A stretch of DNA of 64,000 nt from an uncultured Mucilaginibacter sp. GTDB taxonomy: Bacteria; Bacteroidota; Bacteroidia; Sphingobacteriales; Sphingobacteriaceae. Where the stretch lies: contig CAIPFE010000056.1 of the NCBI GenBank assembly GCA_903864275.1, forward strand, positions 1 through 64,000, in the 5' to 3' direction. Position numbers and translations under genes: made by a program. Shown here piece by piece: positions 49,466 to 58,334 of the stretch (its first letter is position 1; each line of letters starts with the position of its first letter). Under the pieces are notes generated by a model. That model did no database searches, was not told the origin of the DNA, and saw only the letters and a list, made by a program, of their open reading frames with translations.

Positions 49466-52400
49466 GATTTTGAATAGCTAATTGGGGGTTTTCAGGTAAT
49501 TCTTCGGGCATTAATGAAGGTTCAACATAGGTGGTTTTATTTTGTACCCAGGCAAATACCATTGGCAATATAAACAAGGCAGCAAGGGTGGAGGCAAATA
49601 GGCCGCCAATAACGGCCCGGCCGAGTGGTGCAGTTTGCTCGCCTGCTTCACCCATGCCTGATGCCATGGGGATCATACCCGCGATCATGGCAAAACTGGT
49701 CATAAGGATAGGCCGTAAACGGATAGAGGCGCTGGTAATGGCTGCACGGCTGGCATCCCTGTAGTCCAGCCTCAATTTCTCCGCATTGGTTACGATCAGG
49801 ATGGCATTTGCTACGGATACGCCTGTCGACATGATCATCCCCATATACGATTGTAGGTTAAGTGTTGACCCCGTAATCAGCAATGCGCTTATGGAACCCA
49901 ATATTACTGCCGGAATGGTGGACAAAACCGTTAGCGAAACTTTAAACGATTGGTAGTTGGCCGCAAGCAATAAAAAGATAACCAGTATCGCAAACATCAG
50001 CCCGCTTTGCAAACTGCTTAATGTGTCCGTTAAAAGGCTCGACATACCTTCTACAGTTGCAATTAAACCTTTTGGCGGTGCGCCGATAGACTTTACGGCT
50101 TTTTGCACCGCAGTAGTTGCGGTGCCTAAATCCTTTTTATAAATATTTGCGCTTATAGTTATAAAACGTCTCGGGCCGGTGCGGTCATATTCGCCGGGGG
50201 CCGTGATAACTTTAAAATCGGCAACGTCAGCAAGTGCGGGACTACTCTGGCCTTTTACCAAAGGTATTTCTTTTAATTCGTCCATAGAATTCATTACATA
50301 TTCGGGCACCTGCGCCTGGACCTGGTAGGTATAGGAGTTTTTTTCATCCAACCATAAATTTTTCTCCGTGAAACGGCTGGACGAAGTGCTTGCAGTTACT
50401 GAACGGGCAATATCTTTAACATTTAAACCGAGTTGCGAAACCTTCAAACGATCGAGTTTAATAGCAATCACCGGGAATTTTAACGGTTGGTCTATCTGTA
50501 CATCGCGCAGATAGGGGATTGCTTTCAGCTTTGCCAAAACTTTGTCCCCATAACCCTCGATCTGCTGCATATCCTTCCCGGCCACCTGCACCTCGATAGG
50601 GGTAGAGGCGCCCTGGCTCATAATCTTTTCAGTCATATCGATAGGCTCGAAGCTGATCGTCATTTCGGGCAGGGCAGCGGCGATGTTTTTACGCAGTGCA
50701 TCCTTTAGCTCATCCATATTTACCTTGTAATTTTCATCAAGGTTTACCTGTAAAACCGCCTCGTGTGTCCCGGTATTAAAAACATAAAGGTTGCTGCTGC
50801 CAAAGCTGCTGGGCACCAGGCCGATATAGCCGGAAGTTATCTTCACATGATGGTTAACTGTTTGATCGATGATATGCAAAACCTGTTTAAACTTATCTTC
50901 TGTACGTTCAAGCCGCGTGCCTTCAGGTTCTTTTATACGTACCTGGAACTGTCCGTTATTTAGCTTTGGCATCATATCCTTACCAATAAAAACAAAACCA
51001 AGTCCGGCAAGGATTATCACAACCACAAGATAAACCGGAACAATCAGTTTTTTGCGGGGCATCAAACGACGGATAATCAGTACAAACCGCATTTTTACTT
51101 TTTCAAAAAAATCATTTTGCTCGGGATGTGCTTCCTCCTCTGCCTGGTGTTTATTTACCTGCATCGCTTCATTTCTGTCTAACGATTCACCGGCATGGGC
51201 GTGTATCTTGTCATGATGATATACCTGGTAACGTTCGGCTTTTATCATCCAGTTACTTAATATAGGCACTAATGTTTGCGCCAGTACATAGGATACGATC
51301 ATAGTTAAACCGATGGCCATGGATAAGGGCAAAAACATAGCCTTTGGCACACCATTCATCAGGAAGGATGGCGCGAATACGGCCAGGATACATAAGAGGA
51401 TCAGTAATAAAGGAAAGGCGATTTCTTCACAGGCGTCGTAAATGGCCAGCCGTTTTGATTTACCCATTTCCAGGTGCTGGTGGATGTTCTCAATCGTGAC
51501 CGTGGCCTGGTCGACCAGGATACCGATTGCCAGCGCCAGGCCGCTCAAGGTCATGATGTTGATGGTTTGTCCGCATAAGCTAAGCAGCAGCACCCCAATT
51601 AATATAGATACCGGGATGGTAATTACCACGATTAAACTACTACGCAGATCGCGCAGGAAAAGCAGCACCATTAAACCTGTAAGTAATGCGCCGAGTCCTC
51701 CTTCAGTCATTAAACTTTTTACGGCGTTTACAACAAATACCGACTGGTCAAACTCGTAGGATATTTTTATATCGTCAGGCAACAGGTTCTGCATTTCAGG
51801 CAACTTGCTTTTTAGATCCTGTACCACGGTCCAGGTTGACGCGGAAGCCGTTTTCACCACCGGGATGTAAACCGAACGTTTGCCATTAATCAGCGCGTAA
51901 TCAACCGTTATATCAGCCGCATCTGTTACACGTGCTATATCTTTAACATAAATAGGTACGCCATCCTTTGTGACCACCGGGATGTTGCCAAAATTAACAG
52001 AGTTGTCGATCAGCGAATTCATAGTGGTCAGGTATATGGTGTTGCCAAGCCTGAGGTTGCCAGAGGGCGACATCACATTATATTTCGATAGCGCATCAAC
52101 CACTTCATCGGGGGTAAGGTTATAACTGCGAAGTTTATCCGGATCAATACTAAAAATGATCGACCTTGCATTTGACCCAAAAGGCGGCGGCGCCGACAGG
52201 CCAGGGATGGTGGCGAACATAGGACGGATACGGGTTGCAGCCATATCATAAATATCCTTAAGGCTTTCGGTTTTGCTGTCCAGCACTAATTCACCAACGG
52301 GCAGAGAGGAGGCGTCAAACCTGATAACCTGCGGCGGCAGCGCGCCGGGCGGGAAAAAGCTCTGCGCCCGGTTTACCTGTAAGGCTACCTGGGCCGATGC

Positions 52401-52709
52401 TTCCGCCATATTGGTGGTTTCGTAAAATGATAGCTTAATAATAGTTAAGCCCTGTATGCTTTTACTGCTGATATTTTTTATCCCGTCCACATACAAAAAC
52501 TGGTCCTGCAAGCGGGTGGCAAAAAACCCTTCCATCTGCTGGGGCGACATGCCGCCATACGATTCGATAACGTAAATTGTAGGCAGGTTTAGCTTCGGGA
52601 AAATATCTATCGGTATATTTATTGCACTGAGCACTGCAAATATTAAAAGGCTCATGGTGACCACTATTACAGTGATGGGCCTTTTCAGTGCGGATGTGAC
52701 CATTGACAT
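49455..52709 (-). CDS. RND-family multidrug efflux pump (AcrB-like inner-membrane transporter)
   Basis: The 1084-residue protein begins 'KRPITVIVVTMSLLIFAVLS' (TM1) and has two periplasmic porter loops and twelve membrane segments. TM4 carries 'GLALAIGILVDQATVTIENI': only the first Asp of the usual Asp-Asp proton-relay pair (D407/D408 of AcrB) is kept and the second is Gln. The loop after TM6 carries a His/Asp/Glu-rich insert ('YHHDKIHAHAGES'). The substrate is unknown; a HAE1-type drug pump or related is likely. It lies between tolC-like and adaptor genes. Confidence 0.94.
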   Translation of the reverse strand: MSMVTSALKRPITVIVVTMSLLIFAVLSAINIPIDIFPKLNLPTIYVIESYGGMSPQQMEGFFATRLQDQFLYVDGIKNISSKSIQGLTIIKLSFYETTNMAEASAQVALQVNRAQSFFPPGALPPQVIRFDASSLPVGELVLDSKTESLKDIYDMAATRIRPMFATIPGLSAPPPFGSNARSIIFSIDPDKLRSYNLTPDEVVDALSKYNVMSPSGNLRLGNTIYLTTMNSLIDNSVNFGNIPVVTKDGVPIYVKDIARVTDAADITVDYALINGKRSVYIPVVKTASASTWTVVQDLKSKLPEMQNLLPDDIKISYEFDQSVFVVNAVKSLMTEGGLGALLTGLMVLLFLRDLRSSLIVVITIPVSILIGVLLLSLCGQTINIMTLSGLALAIGILVDQATVTIENIHQHLEMGKSKRLAIYDACEEIAFPLLLILLCILAVFAPSFLMNGVPKAMFLPLSMAIGLTMIVSYVLAQTLVPILSNWMIKAERYQVYHHDKIHAHAGESLDRNEAMQVNKHQAEEEAHPEQNDFFEKVKMRFVLIIRRLMPRKKLIVPVYLVVVIILAGLGFVFIGKDMMPKLNNGQFQVRIKEPEGTRLERTEDKFKQVLHIIDQTVNHHVKITSGYIGLVPSSFGSSNLYVFNTGTHEAVLQVNLDENYKVNMDELKDALRKNIAAALPEMTISFEPIDMTEKIMSQGASTPIEVQVAGKDMQQIEGYGDKVLAKLKAIPYLRDVQIDQPLKFPVIAIKLDRLKVSQLGLNVKDIARSVTASTSSSRFTEKNLWLDEKNSYTYQVQAQVPEYVMNSMDELKEIPLVKGQSSPALADVADFKVITAPGEYDRTGPRRFITISANIYKKDLGTATTAVQKAVKSIGAPPKGLIATVEGMSSLLTDTLSSLQSGLMFAILVIFLLLAANYQSFKVSLTVLSTIPAVILGSISALLITGSTLNLQSYMGMIMSTGVSVANAILIVTNAEKLRLDYRDASRAAITSASIRLRPILMTSFAMIAGMIPMASGMGEAGEQTAPLGRAVIGGLFASTLAALFILPMVFAWVQNKTTYVEPSLMPEELPENPQLAIQNHEI

Positions 52710-52715
52710 AGTTAA

Positions 52716-54101
52716 TTATTTTAATAAGTTTAAAATTGAATTTACCTGGTTCTCAGTAATCGCTTTCTGGAACAGGGCATTGCTGTAGTCGTACTTGGCC
52801 TGCATGTAATCAGTTTCCGCACGATAAAGAATATTGAGCGCAGCATCAAGGTCTACAATATTTGATAACCCGTTTCTATATAACGACAATTGTTGCCGAT
52901 AGCTGGCATTTGCTGCGTTTAGCTGGTTTGGGATCTCTTTGAGGCGGTCTAAGGCTGTCTGCATTTCTACATCGGCCTGGCTTGCGCTGTTTGCGAGCAG
53001 TTGCTGCTGTTCCTGCAGCTTTCGTACATCATAATCGGTATTTGCTTTTTGCGTCCGTAATTTTAATTGCCTTCTTTTCAGGTCAAACAAATTGTATGAT
53101 ACCCCCAAACCAACAAGGTAATCGCCTCGCTGAAAGCCATAACCGGTAGAAAGGCTGTTGTATTGGTCATTGGCGTTTACACTCGATCCGCGCTCCCAGG
53201 CAGCAGCTTCGAGCGATATCTTTGGATTATACTGCTTTTTCACCAGGTCTTCACGCTGCAGGCTGTTTTGATAAACAGACTTGTAAAAATTAATAAGGGG
53301 ATGGTTAATGGTATCCATAGGAAATAAATAGGCCGATGACTGGCCGATCAGTGTCATTTCTACCGTCGAGTCAGGAATTATTGATTGGGACGGGACACCA
53401 GTAATTGCGGACAGTTGTAATTGTACCTGTTTTAACTGGTTATTTACCTCTATATAATTTAACCGGGCTTTTGACAGTTCTGCTTCGGCAAGGCTGGTAT
53501 CGACACCAGCTTTTACCCCGCTTACTGCAAGGGAACGAATGGAACGCAAAATTTCGCGGGTACGCAGAATATTCCGGTACTGTATGCCCATGAAATCCTG
53601 TAGCCGGAGCAATTGCAAATAATTGCTTATAGTATATGCCTGCAAATCATATTTCGACCGGGCAAATTGGTTTTGCTCAACCGTTATATCGGAATTGGCC
53701 ACTTTGTTTTCGGCTTTATATTTACCGAAATTATAAACTTCCCAGTCGAGCGCCGCAATGCCCAGGTTATCTGATACGGCTGTAGTAACATTCGTACTAT
53801 GTACACCGCTTGTACTGGAGGGCACGAGGCCAAAACCAAAGTATGGCCCAATAGTATTATTACTGGTGCCCACGTCGGCCTGGTAATTCAATGTCAGGTT
53901 TGGCAGCCAGTTGCTTCGCGTTTCGGCTGCCTGTGCTTGCCTGATAAGTATCGCAGCGGAATCTGTAAGCAGTTGGGGCGCTTTTTGATCGACCTTGTTT
54001 AATAGTTCTTTTAAAGTAATGGGGGCTGATTGCTGTGCATTTACTATCATTGCTGTAACCAGCAATAACAAAATGCAGCAGCATCTTTTTATACTTAACA
54101 T
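52716..54101 (-). CDS. TolC-family outer-membrane efflux channel
   Basis: The 461-residue protein has a signal peptide (about residues 1-22) and two OEP-type helical/barrel halves ('QLLRLQDFMGIQYRNIL', 'FGFGLV', 'TDYMQAKYDYSNALFQ'). It starts the three-gene tripartite efflux operon, with the RND pump gene beginning 6 bases after its stop. It forms the outer-membrane exit duct. Confidence 0.93.
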   Translation of the reverse strand: MLSIKRCCCILLLLVTAMIVNAQQSAPITLKELLNKVDQKAPQLLTDSAAILIRQAQAAETRSNWLPNLTLNYQADVGTSNNTIGPYFGFGLVPSSTSGVHSTNVTTAVSDNLGIAALDWEVYNFGKYKAENKVANSDITVEQNQFARSKYDLQAYTISNYLQLLRLQDFMGIQYRNILRTREILRSIRSLAVSGVKAGVDTSLAEAELSKARLNYIEVNNQLKQVQLQLSAITGVPSQSIIPDSTVEMTLIGQSSAYLFPMDTINHPLINFYKSVYQNSLQREDLVKKQYNPKISLEAAAWERGSSVNANDQYNSLSTGYGFQRGDYLVGLGVSYNLFDLKRRQLKLRTQKANTDYDVRKLQEQQQLLANSASQADVEMQTALDRLKEIPNQLNAANASYRQQLSLYRNGLSNIVDLDAALNILYRAETDYMQAKYDYSNALFQKAITENQVNSILNLLK

Positions 54102-54214
54102 TTGATTTCAAAAAATTAATGAAAAAATTGAATGATAGATGAACGGATAAAACAGCACGTAATACGCTATTTTCTGTCCACAAATTACCGCAGAGCGCGG
54201 TTAACCTCAGAATA

Positions 54215-54586
54215 TCAAATGATGAGCTTACTGTTAAGCAAATAGCTTTGACCGCGTGGATATAAGCTTAGCTTTAACCTACGTAAGAAGAGCTTTGTTA
54301 TATTGGCCCCGGCGGCAAAAGCTAACGGGAAAATGATGCATAAAAGAAAAGAGAAGCGTAAAACAAAAGCCTGAACTGTTTCAGCTAATTTTTTTTGAAT
54401 TGCCGTCGCACCGAAATTGCTGTTTTCCGGGTCTTCAAGCTTACGTTTGGTAAATGCTTTTACAAAAATGTTGTCCACAGCAGGAGGATGTGTGCGGCTA
54501 AACATGGTAAAGCCTAAAAATGGCTTTGCAACAAACAGCAATACAGCAAGAAAGAAAAATATTTTAGCTGATGTGAGTTTATGCAT
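54215..54586 (-). CDS. Small hypothetical membrane protein upstream of the efflux operon
   Basis: The 123-residue protein has two hydrophobic segments (about residues 8-28 and 75-95) separated by a charged stretch ('AFTKRKLEDPENS'). I do not recognise the family. It lies 113 bases before the tolC-like gene in the same direction and could be the first gene of the efflux operon, or separate. Codon use looks like that of its neighbours. Confidence 0.6.
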   Translation of the reverse strand: MHKLTSAKIFFFLAVLLFVAKPFLGFTMFSRTHPPAVDNIFVKAFTKRKLEDPENSNFGATAIQKKLAETVQAFVLRFSFLLCIIFPLAFAAGANITKLFLRRLKLSLYPRGQSYLLNSKLII

Positions 54587-54707
54587 TATTTAAAATCTTG
54601 GACGGGAACGACGCACAATAATCATACAAAGTTCATCAGAATTTGTTTATAATGAGTATCGTAACGTCATTGTTGCAAATATTAACGATGAAGAGAAAAT
54701 GGCGGCG

Positions 54708-55319
54708 TCATAAATAATTAACGGCGTTTGGCCCCTGGTTAAACAGCAAATCAACAATGCTCAGGTTTTTCTGAAAGCCTTTTCGTTCCTCAAAGACCTG
54801 GAAATAAGGTTTTTGATCAAAATCCGGTTCCCTTTTGGGACTGATGGAGTTTCTGAAATCAACCAAAGACATGTATTCCGCCTCATAGCTTTCGGTATAA
54901 TTCAACTCAACCTTAAGCTTGATGGATTTCAATATAAACTGTAGAAGCTGTTCATTATAATCGAAGAGGAATGGAAATTTCTTCTCATAAAATTGTACAA
55001 ACTCGTCTTCATAATATTCAAAATAGGCTGAACGGCGATAGCAGGCCTGCAAACTTAACCAGTGCAGGCGTTGCCAGTCAAAATCATAGCTGATCTTCAC
55101 ATCTTTTATTTTGGTATGATTTTTTGCACCCCGCACAACGGGCACCGTTAATGCAAGTATGCCATCGGGCGAATAGATATTGGCGCGGTTGCGGTACGTT
55201 TGTTTTGGGAAATGTTCTTCTCTTTCTATCAGTATACCAGGCTTATAGGCGTTCAAAGCCGCGAAATATTCAACAGGCGGGAGATAAAACATAGGTAGCA
55301 CAGCGCCTTTTTCAATCAT
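54708..55319 (-). CDS. WbqC-like family protein
   Basis: The 203-residue protein matches the WbqC family: 'LPMFYLPPVEYFAAL', 'FPKQTYRNRANIYSPDGILALTVPV' region and 'DWQRLHWLSLQACYRRSAYFEYY'. WbqC proteins occur in surface polysaccharide loci, and their biochemical role is uncertain. It starts 36 bases from the divergent acyltransferase gene, so the two share a short promoter region. Lipid/cell-surface glycan assembly is a plausible common theme with that gene and the glycosyltransferase next to it. Confidence 0.88.
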   Translation of the reverse strand: MIEKGAVLPMFYLPPVEYFAALNAYKPGILIEREEHFPKQTYRNRANIYSPDGILALTVPVVRGAKNHTKIKDVKISYDFDWQRLHWLSLQACYRRSAYFEYYEDEFVQFYEKKFPFLFDYNEQLLQFILKSIKLKVELNYTESYEAEYMSLVDFRNSISPKREPDFDQKPYFQVFEERKGFQKNLSIVDLLFNQGPNAVNYL

Positions 55320-55355
55320 ATATTTTATGTTTGTAGCAAAAATCCGTCGAAAATA

Positions 55356-56237
55356 ATGATAAAAAAAGGGCTTTCAAGATTGGGTACCTTCTTTTTGTAC
55401 CTGGTTTCATTGTTGCCTTTCTGGTTTTTATACCTGGTTGCCGATTTTTTATTTGTAATACTTTATTACATAGTGGGCTATCGCCGGCAAGTTGTACGGG
55501 AGAATTTGCTCAACTCTTTCCCCGAGAAATCGGCTGCCGAACGCAAAATACTTGAAAAGAAATATTTCAAGTACATGGCCGACCTGATGATGGAAACCAT
55601 AAAATCTATCAGCATGTCGGCCAAATCTGTTAACCGCCGCATGATATGCACAAACCCTGAACTAATGGAGCACTATTTTGGCCAGGGGAAAAGCATTATT
55701 GCCGCCGCCGGGCATTATGGCAATTGGGAAATGGCCTGTTTAAGTTTTGGATTTTTGACTGATAAAAGAAGGATGATCGTTTACAAACCGCAATCAAACG
55801 AGGTTTTTACTGATTTTTTTAACAAAACACGCTCACGTTTTGGGGCTACGATGATTTCCATGCGGCAGACCCTTCGTAAAATGATCGAATATAAGAATGA
55901 ACTTACTTTCACTGTTCTCGCTTCGGACCAGACGCCAACCCTCGCGGATGCAAAACATTTCGTAACTTTTTTAAATCAGCCAACCGCGGTATTTCTTGGG
56001 GTTGAAAAGTTATCGAAAATGATCAATTGCGTTGTTGTATTTTATAAAATTGAATTGATAAAAAGAGGCCATTATACTTATACCTTTGTGCCTTTGGTTG
56101 AAGACCCCAAACAAACCAAACCTTTTGAGATTACCGAAATTCACGTGAAATACCTGGAATCACTAATAAAAGAAAAACCAGAATATTGGCTATGGTCGCA
56201 CCGGAGATGGAAAATTAAGCCGGAAGACGTTCATTAG
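55356..56237 (+). CDS. Lysophospholipid/lipid A-type acyltransferase (LpxL/HtrB family)
   Basis: The 293-residue protein has an N-terminal membrane segment and the catalytic HxxxxE motif in 'AAGHYGNWEMACL' (about residue 120), with 'SDQTPT' and a C-terminal 'YWLWSHRRWK' as in Kdo2-lipid A late acyltransferases. It probably adds a secondary acyl chain to lipid A in the inner membrane. The stop codon (TAG, 56235-56237) and final His codon lie inside the first unit of an octamer array. The next gene, a glycosyltransferase, begins 104 bases later. Confidence 0.93.
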   Translation: MIKKGLSRLGTFFLYLVSLLPFWFLYLVADFLFVILYYIVGYRRQVVRENLLNSFPEKSAAERKILEKKYFKYMADLMMETIKSISMSAKSVNRRMICTNPELMEHYFGQGKSIIAAAGHYGNWEMACLSFGFLTDKRRMIVYKPQSNEVFTDFFNKTRSRFGATMISMRQTLRKMIEYKNELTFTVLASDQTPTLADAKHFVTFLNQPTAVFLGVEKLSKMINCVVVFYKIELIKRGHYTYTFVPLVEDPKQTKPFEITEIHVKYLESLIKEKPEYWLWSHRRWKIKPEDVH

Positions 56238-56347
56238 TTCACCGGTTCATTAGTTCATTGGTAGCATGCAGAATATGCTGCTCCCTGACTAATGAGGCAG
56301 ACCAATGAACCAGTGAACCAATGAACAAATGAACTAAATAAATGAAC
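56230..56347. repeat. Inverted TTCATTAG octamer array between the acyltransferase and glycosyltransferase genes
   Basis: The left arm is TTCATTAG, TTCACCGG, TTCATTAG, TTCATTGG (56230-56261). The right arm is ACCAATGA, ACCAGTGA, ACCAATGA, ACAAATGA, ACTAAATA (56301-56340), with one more unit at 56288-56295. The left arm holds the acyltransferase stop codon; the right arm runs into the ATG AAC C start of the next gene. Confidence 0.9.
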
Positions 56348-57394
56348 CAAATCCCTAAAGTTGCCGTAGTTATTTTAAACTGGAACGGCCTTAAATATCT
56401 CCGGCAGTTTCTTCCATCCGTAATGACCTCTGTATGGCCCAATCTTGAGATTATTGTTGGTGACAATGCTTCTAACGACGGTTCAATCGAGTTCCTGCAA
56501 CAGGAATATCCATACATCCGCATCATCCAAAATGACAAGAACTACGGGTTTACGGGAGGCTATAACAAGGTTTTGGCGCAAGTGGAGGCTGACTATTTTA
56601 TTTTGCTTAATTCGGATGTTGAAGTTGCACCCGGCTGGATAGCGCCGGTGATAGCTCTAATGGAAAGCGATCCGTCAATAGCTGCGGCGGCCCCCAAAAT
56701 AAAAGCTTTTGCACAAAGAAACCATTTTGAACACGCTGGCGCCGCCGGTGGATTTATTGACTGTTTCGGGTACCCATTTTGCAGGGGACGGATGTTTTAT
56801 GAAATTGAAGAGGACAGGGGGCAATATCAAACTTCCGGGGAGGTGTTTTGGGCCACCGGTGCAGCGATGTTCATAAAGAAACATTGCTGGGTGGAAGCAA
56901 ACGGCTTCGACGACCGTTTTTTTGCACACATGGAGGAAATAGACCTTTGCTGGCGCTTAAAAAACATCGGGTACAAAGTGATGTATTGCGCGGAATCACA
57001 GGTGTTTCACCTCGGCGGCGGTACGTTGAACGTCGAAAATCCATTTAAAACTTTTCTTAATTTCAGAAACAACCTCCTGCTGCTGCAAAATAATTTACCA
57101 TTCTGGCGGGCCGTATTTATTATAATTATCAGGATTTGGATGGACCTATTGGCGATCTTCCGCTTTTTAGGTGAAGGAAAACGCAAGGACGCCTGGGCGG
57201 TTAGCCGCGCGCACCAAAATTTTGTGGTAAGCCTCTTTAGGAAGTCGGAAGTTAGAAGCCAGCAAACTGCAAACCGAAAACTGCCAACTAAACGCTATCC
57301 CCTTAAAGGAATATATAAAGGTAGTTTAGTATGGGCCTTTTTTACACAAAAGATAAGGCATTTTACTGAGCTTGATCAGGATGACTTTTTTTAG
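56342..57394 (+). CDS. Family 2 glycosyltransferase
   Basis: The 350-residue protein has a GT-A catalytic domain ('VAVVILNWNGLKYL', 'IVGDNASNDGS', the DxD-type motif in 'LLNSDVEVAPGW', 'CGRVLNM'-type region absent) and the acceptor motif 'FFAHMEEIDLCWRLK' (about 205-220). It resembles rhamnosyltransferase-like GT2 enzymes for surface polysaccharides. Residues around 300-316 (SEVRSQQTANRKLPTKR) come from an array of seven 7-mers (57242-57290). The 3' end overlaps the convergent channel gene by 32 bases. Its start codon sits in a repeat array. Confidence 0.92.
   Translation: MNQIPKVAVVILNWNGLKYLRQFLPSVMTSVWPNLEIIVGDNASNDGSIEFLQQEYPYIRIIQNDKNYGFTGGYNKVLAQVEADYFILLNSDVEVAPGWIAPVIALMESDPSIAAAAPKIKAFAQRNHFEHAGAAGGFIDCFGYPFCRGRMFYEIEEDRGQYQTSGEVFWATGAAMFIKKHCWVEANGFDDRFFAHMEEIDLCWRLKNIGYKVMYCAESQVFHLGGGTLNVENPFKTFLNFRNNLLLLQNNLPFWRAVFIIIIRIWMDLLAIFRFLGEGKRKDAWAVSRAHQNFVVSLFRKSEVRSQQTANRKLPTKRYPLKGIYKGSLVWAFFTQKIRHFTELDQDDFF
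57242..57290 (+). repeat. Seven heptamers inside the glycosyltransferase coding sequence
   Basis: AAGTCGG, AAGTTAG, AAGCCAG, CAAACTG, CAAACCG, AAAACTG and CCAACTA follow without a gap (7 x 7 nt). The last four units resemble the complement of the CAGTTTG units after xerD. They encode a low-complexity linker near the C terminus. Confidence 0.85.
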
Positions 57395-58334
57395 GATCAG
57401 CGCTTTTTGATTCTTTATCTTTTAAGCCGCTTGTTTTTTCCGCAGGATTAATTACCGGTATGCCATCCGGGAAATGCACATAAATATCTTTCTGTGTTGA
57501 AGGCAGTTGAACTCCTTCTTTACGGATAGCCTCGTACATTTCAGTCAGGATCTTGCTTTTCAACGTCCCAGTTGTGCTAATATCTGCCTCCCAAAAAAGG
57601 ACTTTAAATTCAACAGCGTTTTCGTTCATATCGTTTACAAAAACGGCAGGTCCGGGATTTGTCATAACGTCATCCCGGTTACTCAATAAATTCTTTAGAA
57701 CGTCTTTAACCTTATGTATATCAACGCCATAAGCTGTTATTACACGCAATTCAATTTGCCGGTTGCTATTGCTCAATGTCCAGTTTATTACCTGGTGCGA
57801 GATCAGGTCGCCGTTTGGTATTATAACTTCGGAACCATCACCTGTTGCAATCTTGCTCGACCGGATACCAATTTCTTTCATGGTACCCATATGGCCATCG
57901 ACCTGGATAACGTCGCCTATGTTAATTGGCTTTTCAAATGCCAGTATTAAACCGGATACAAGGTTGTTCACAATATTTTGCAGGCCAAAACCGATGCCTA
58001 CACCGAAGGCGCTGATAATAATAGTGAGTTTATCCAAAGGAAAATTGGAGGCAGCAATCGCGAGCAGGAAGCCGATTGAAAAGACGCCCATCCTTATGAT
58101 AAGGCCAGAAGTACGGTTCTTCTTTTTCGCAACAGAAAGGTCAGTGACGCGCTGCGCCGAGACCTCATATAGATAACTGATTACTTTTGAAGCTATAGAA
58201 GACAACCAGATCACAAATATAAAAATAACAAAGCCCCCAAATGTGAATGACGCCCCGCCGATACTGCGGGACTGGTTTAAAAGATCGCCCACAGTATCAC
58301 TCGCCCAGTCATCTATGTTTAAATTTTGCAGCAA
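57363..58334 (-). CDS. MscS-type mechanosensitive channel, C-terminal part (frameshifted)
   Basis: The 323-residue frame has three membrane segments and the MscS core: 'GVGIGFGLQNIVNNLVSGLIL' region (pore helix, partly quoted) and the beta domain 'INIGDVIQVDGHMGTMKEIGIRSSKI'-like segment (first part 'INIGDVIQVDG'). It opens at TTG 58334 directly inside the T9 run and is best read as the continuation of the frame at 58309-59901. The last 32 bases overlap the convergent glycosyltransferase gene. The C-terminal tail is hydrophilic. Channel proteins of this class gate in response to membrane tension during osmotic downshock. Confidence 0.9.
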   Translation of the reverse strand: MLQNLNIDDWASDTVGDLLNQSRSIGGASFTFGGFVIFIFVIWLSSIASKVISYLYEVSAQRVTDLSVAKKKNRTSGLIIRMGVFSIGFLLAIAASNFPLDKLTIIISAFGVGIGFGLQNIVNNLVSGLILAFEKPINIGDVIQVDGHMGTMKEIGIRSSKIATGDGSEVIIPNGDLISHQVINWTLSNSNRQIELRVITAYGVDIHKVKDVLKNLLSNRDDVMTNPGPAVFVNDMNENAVEFKVLFWEADISTTGTLKSKILTEMYEAIRKEGVQLPSTQKDIYVHFPDGIPVINPAEKTSGLKDKESKSADPKKSHPDQAQ

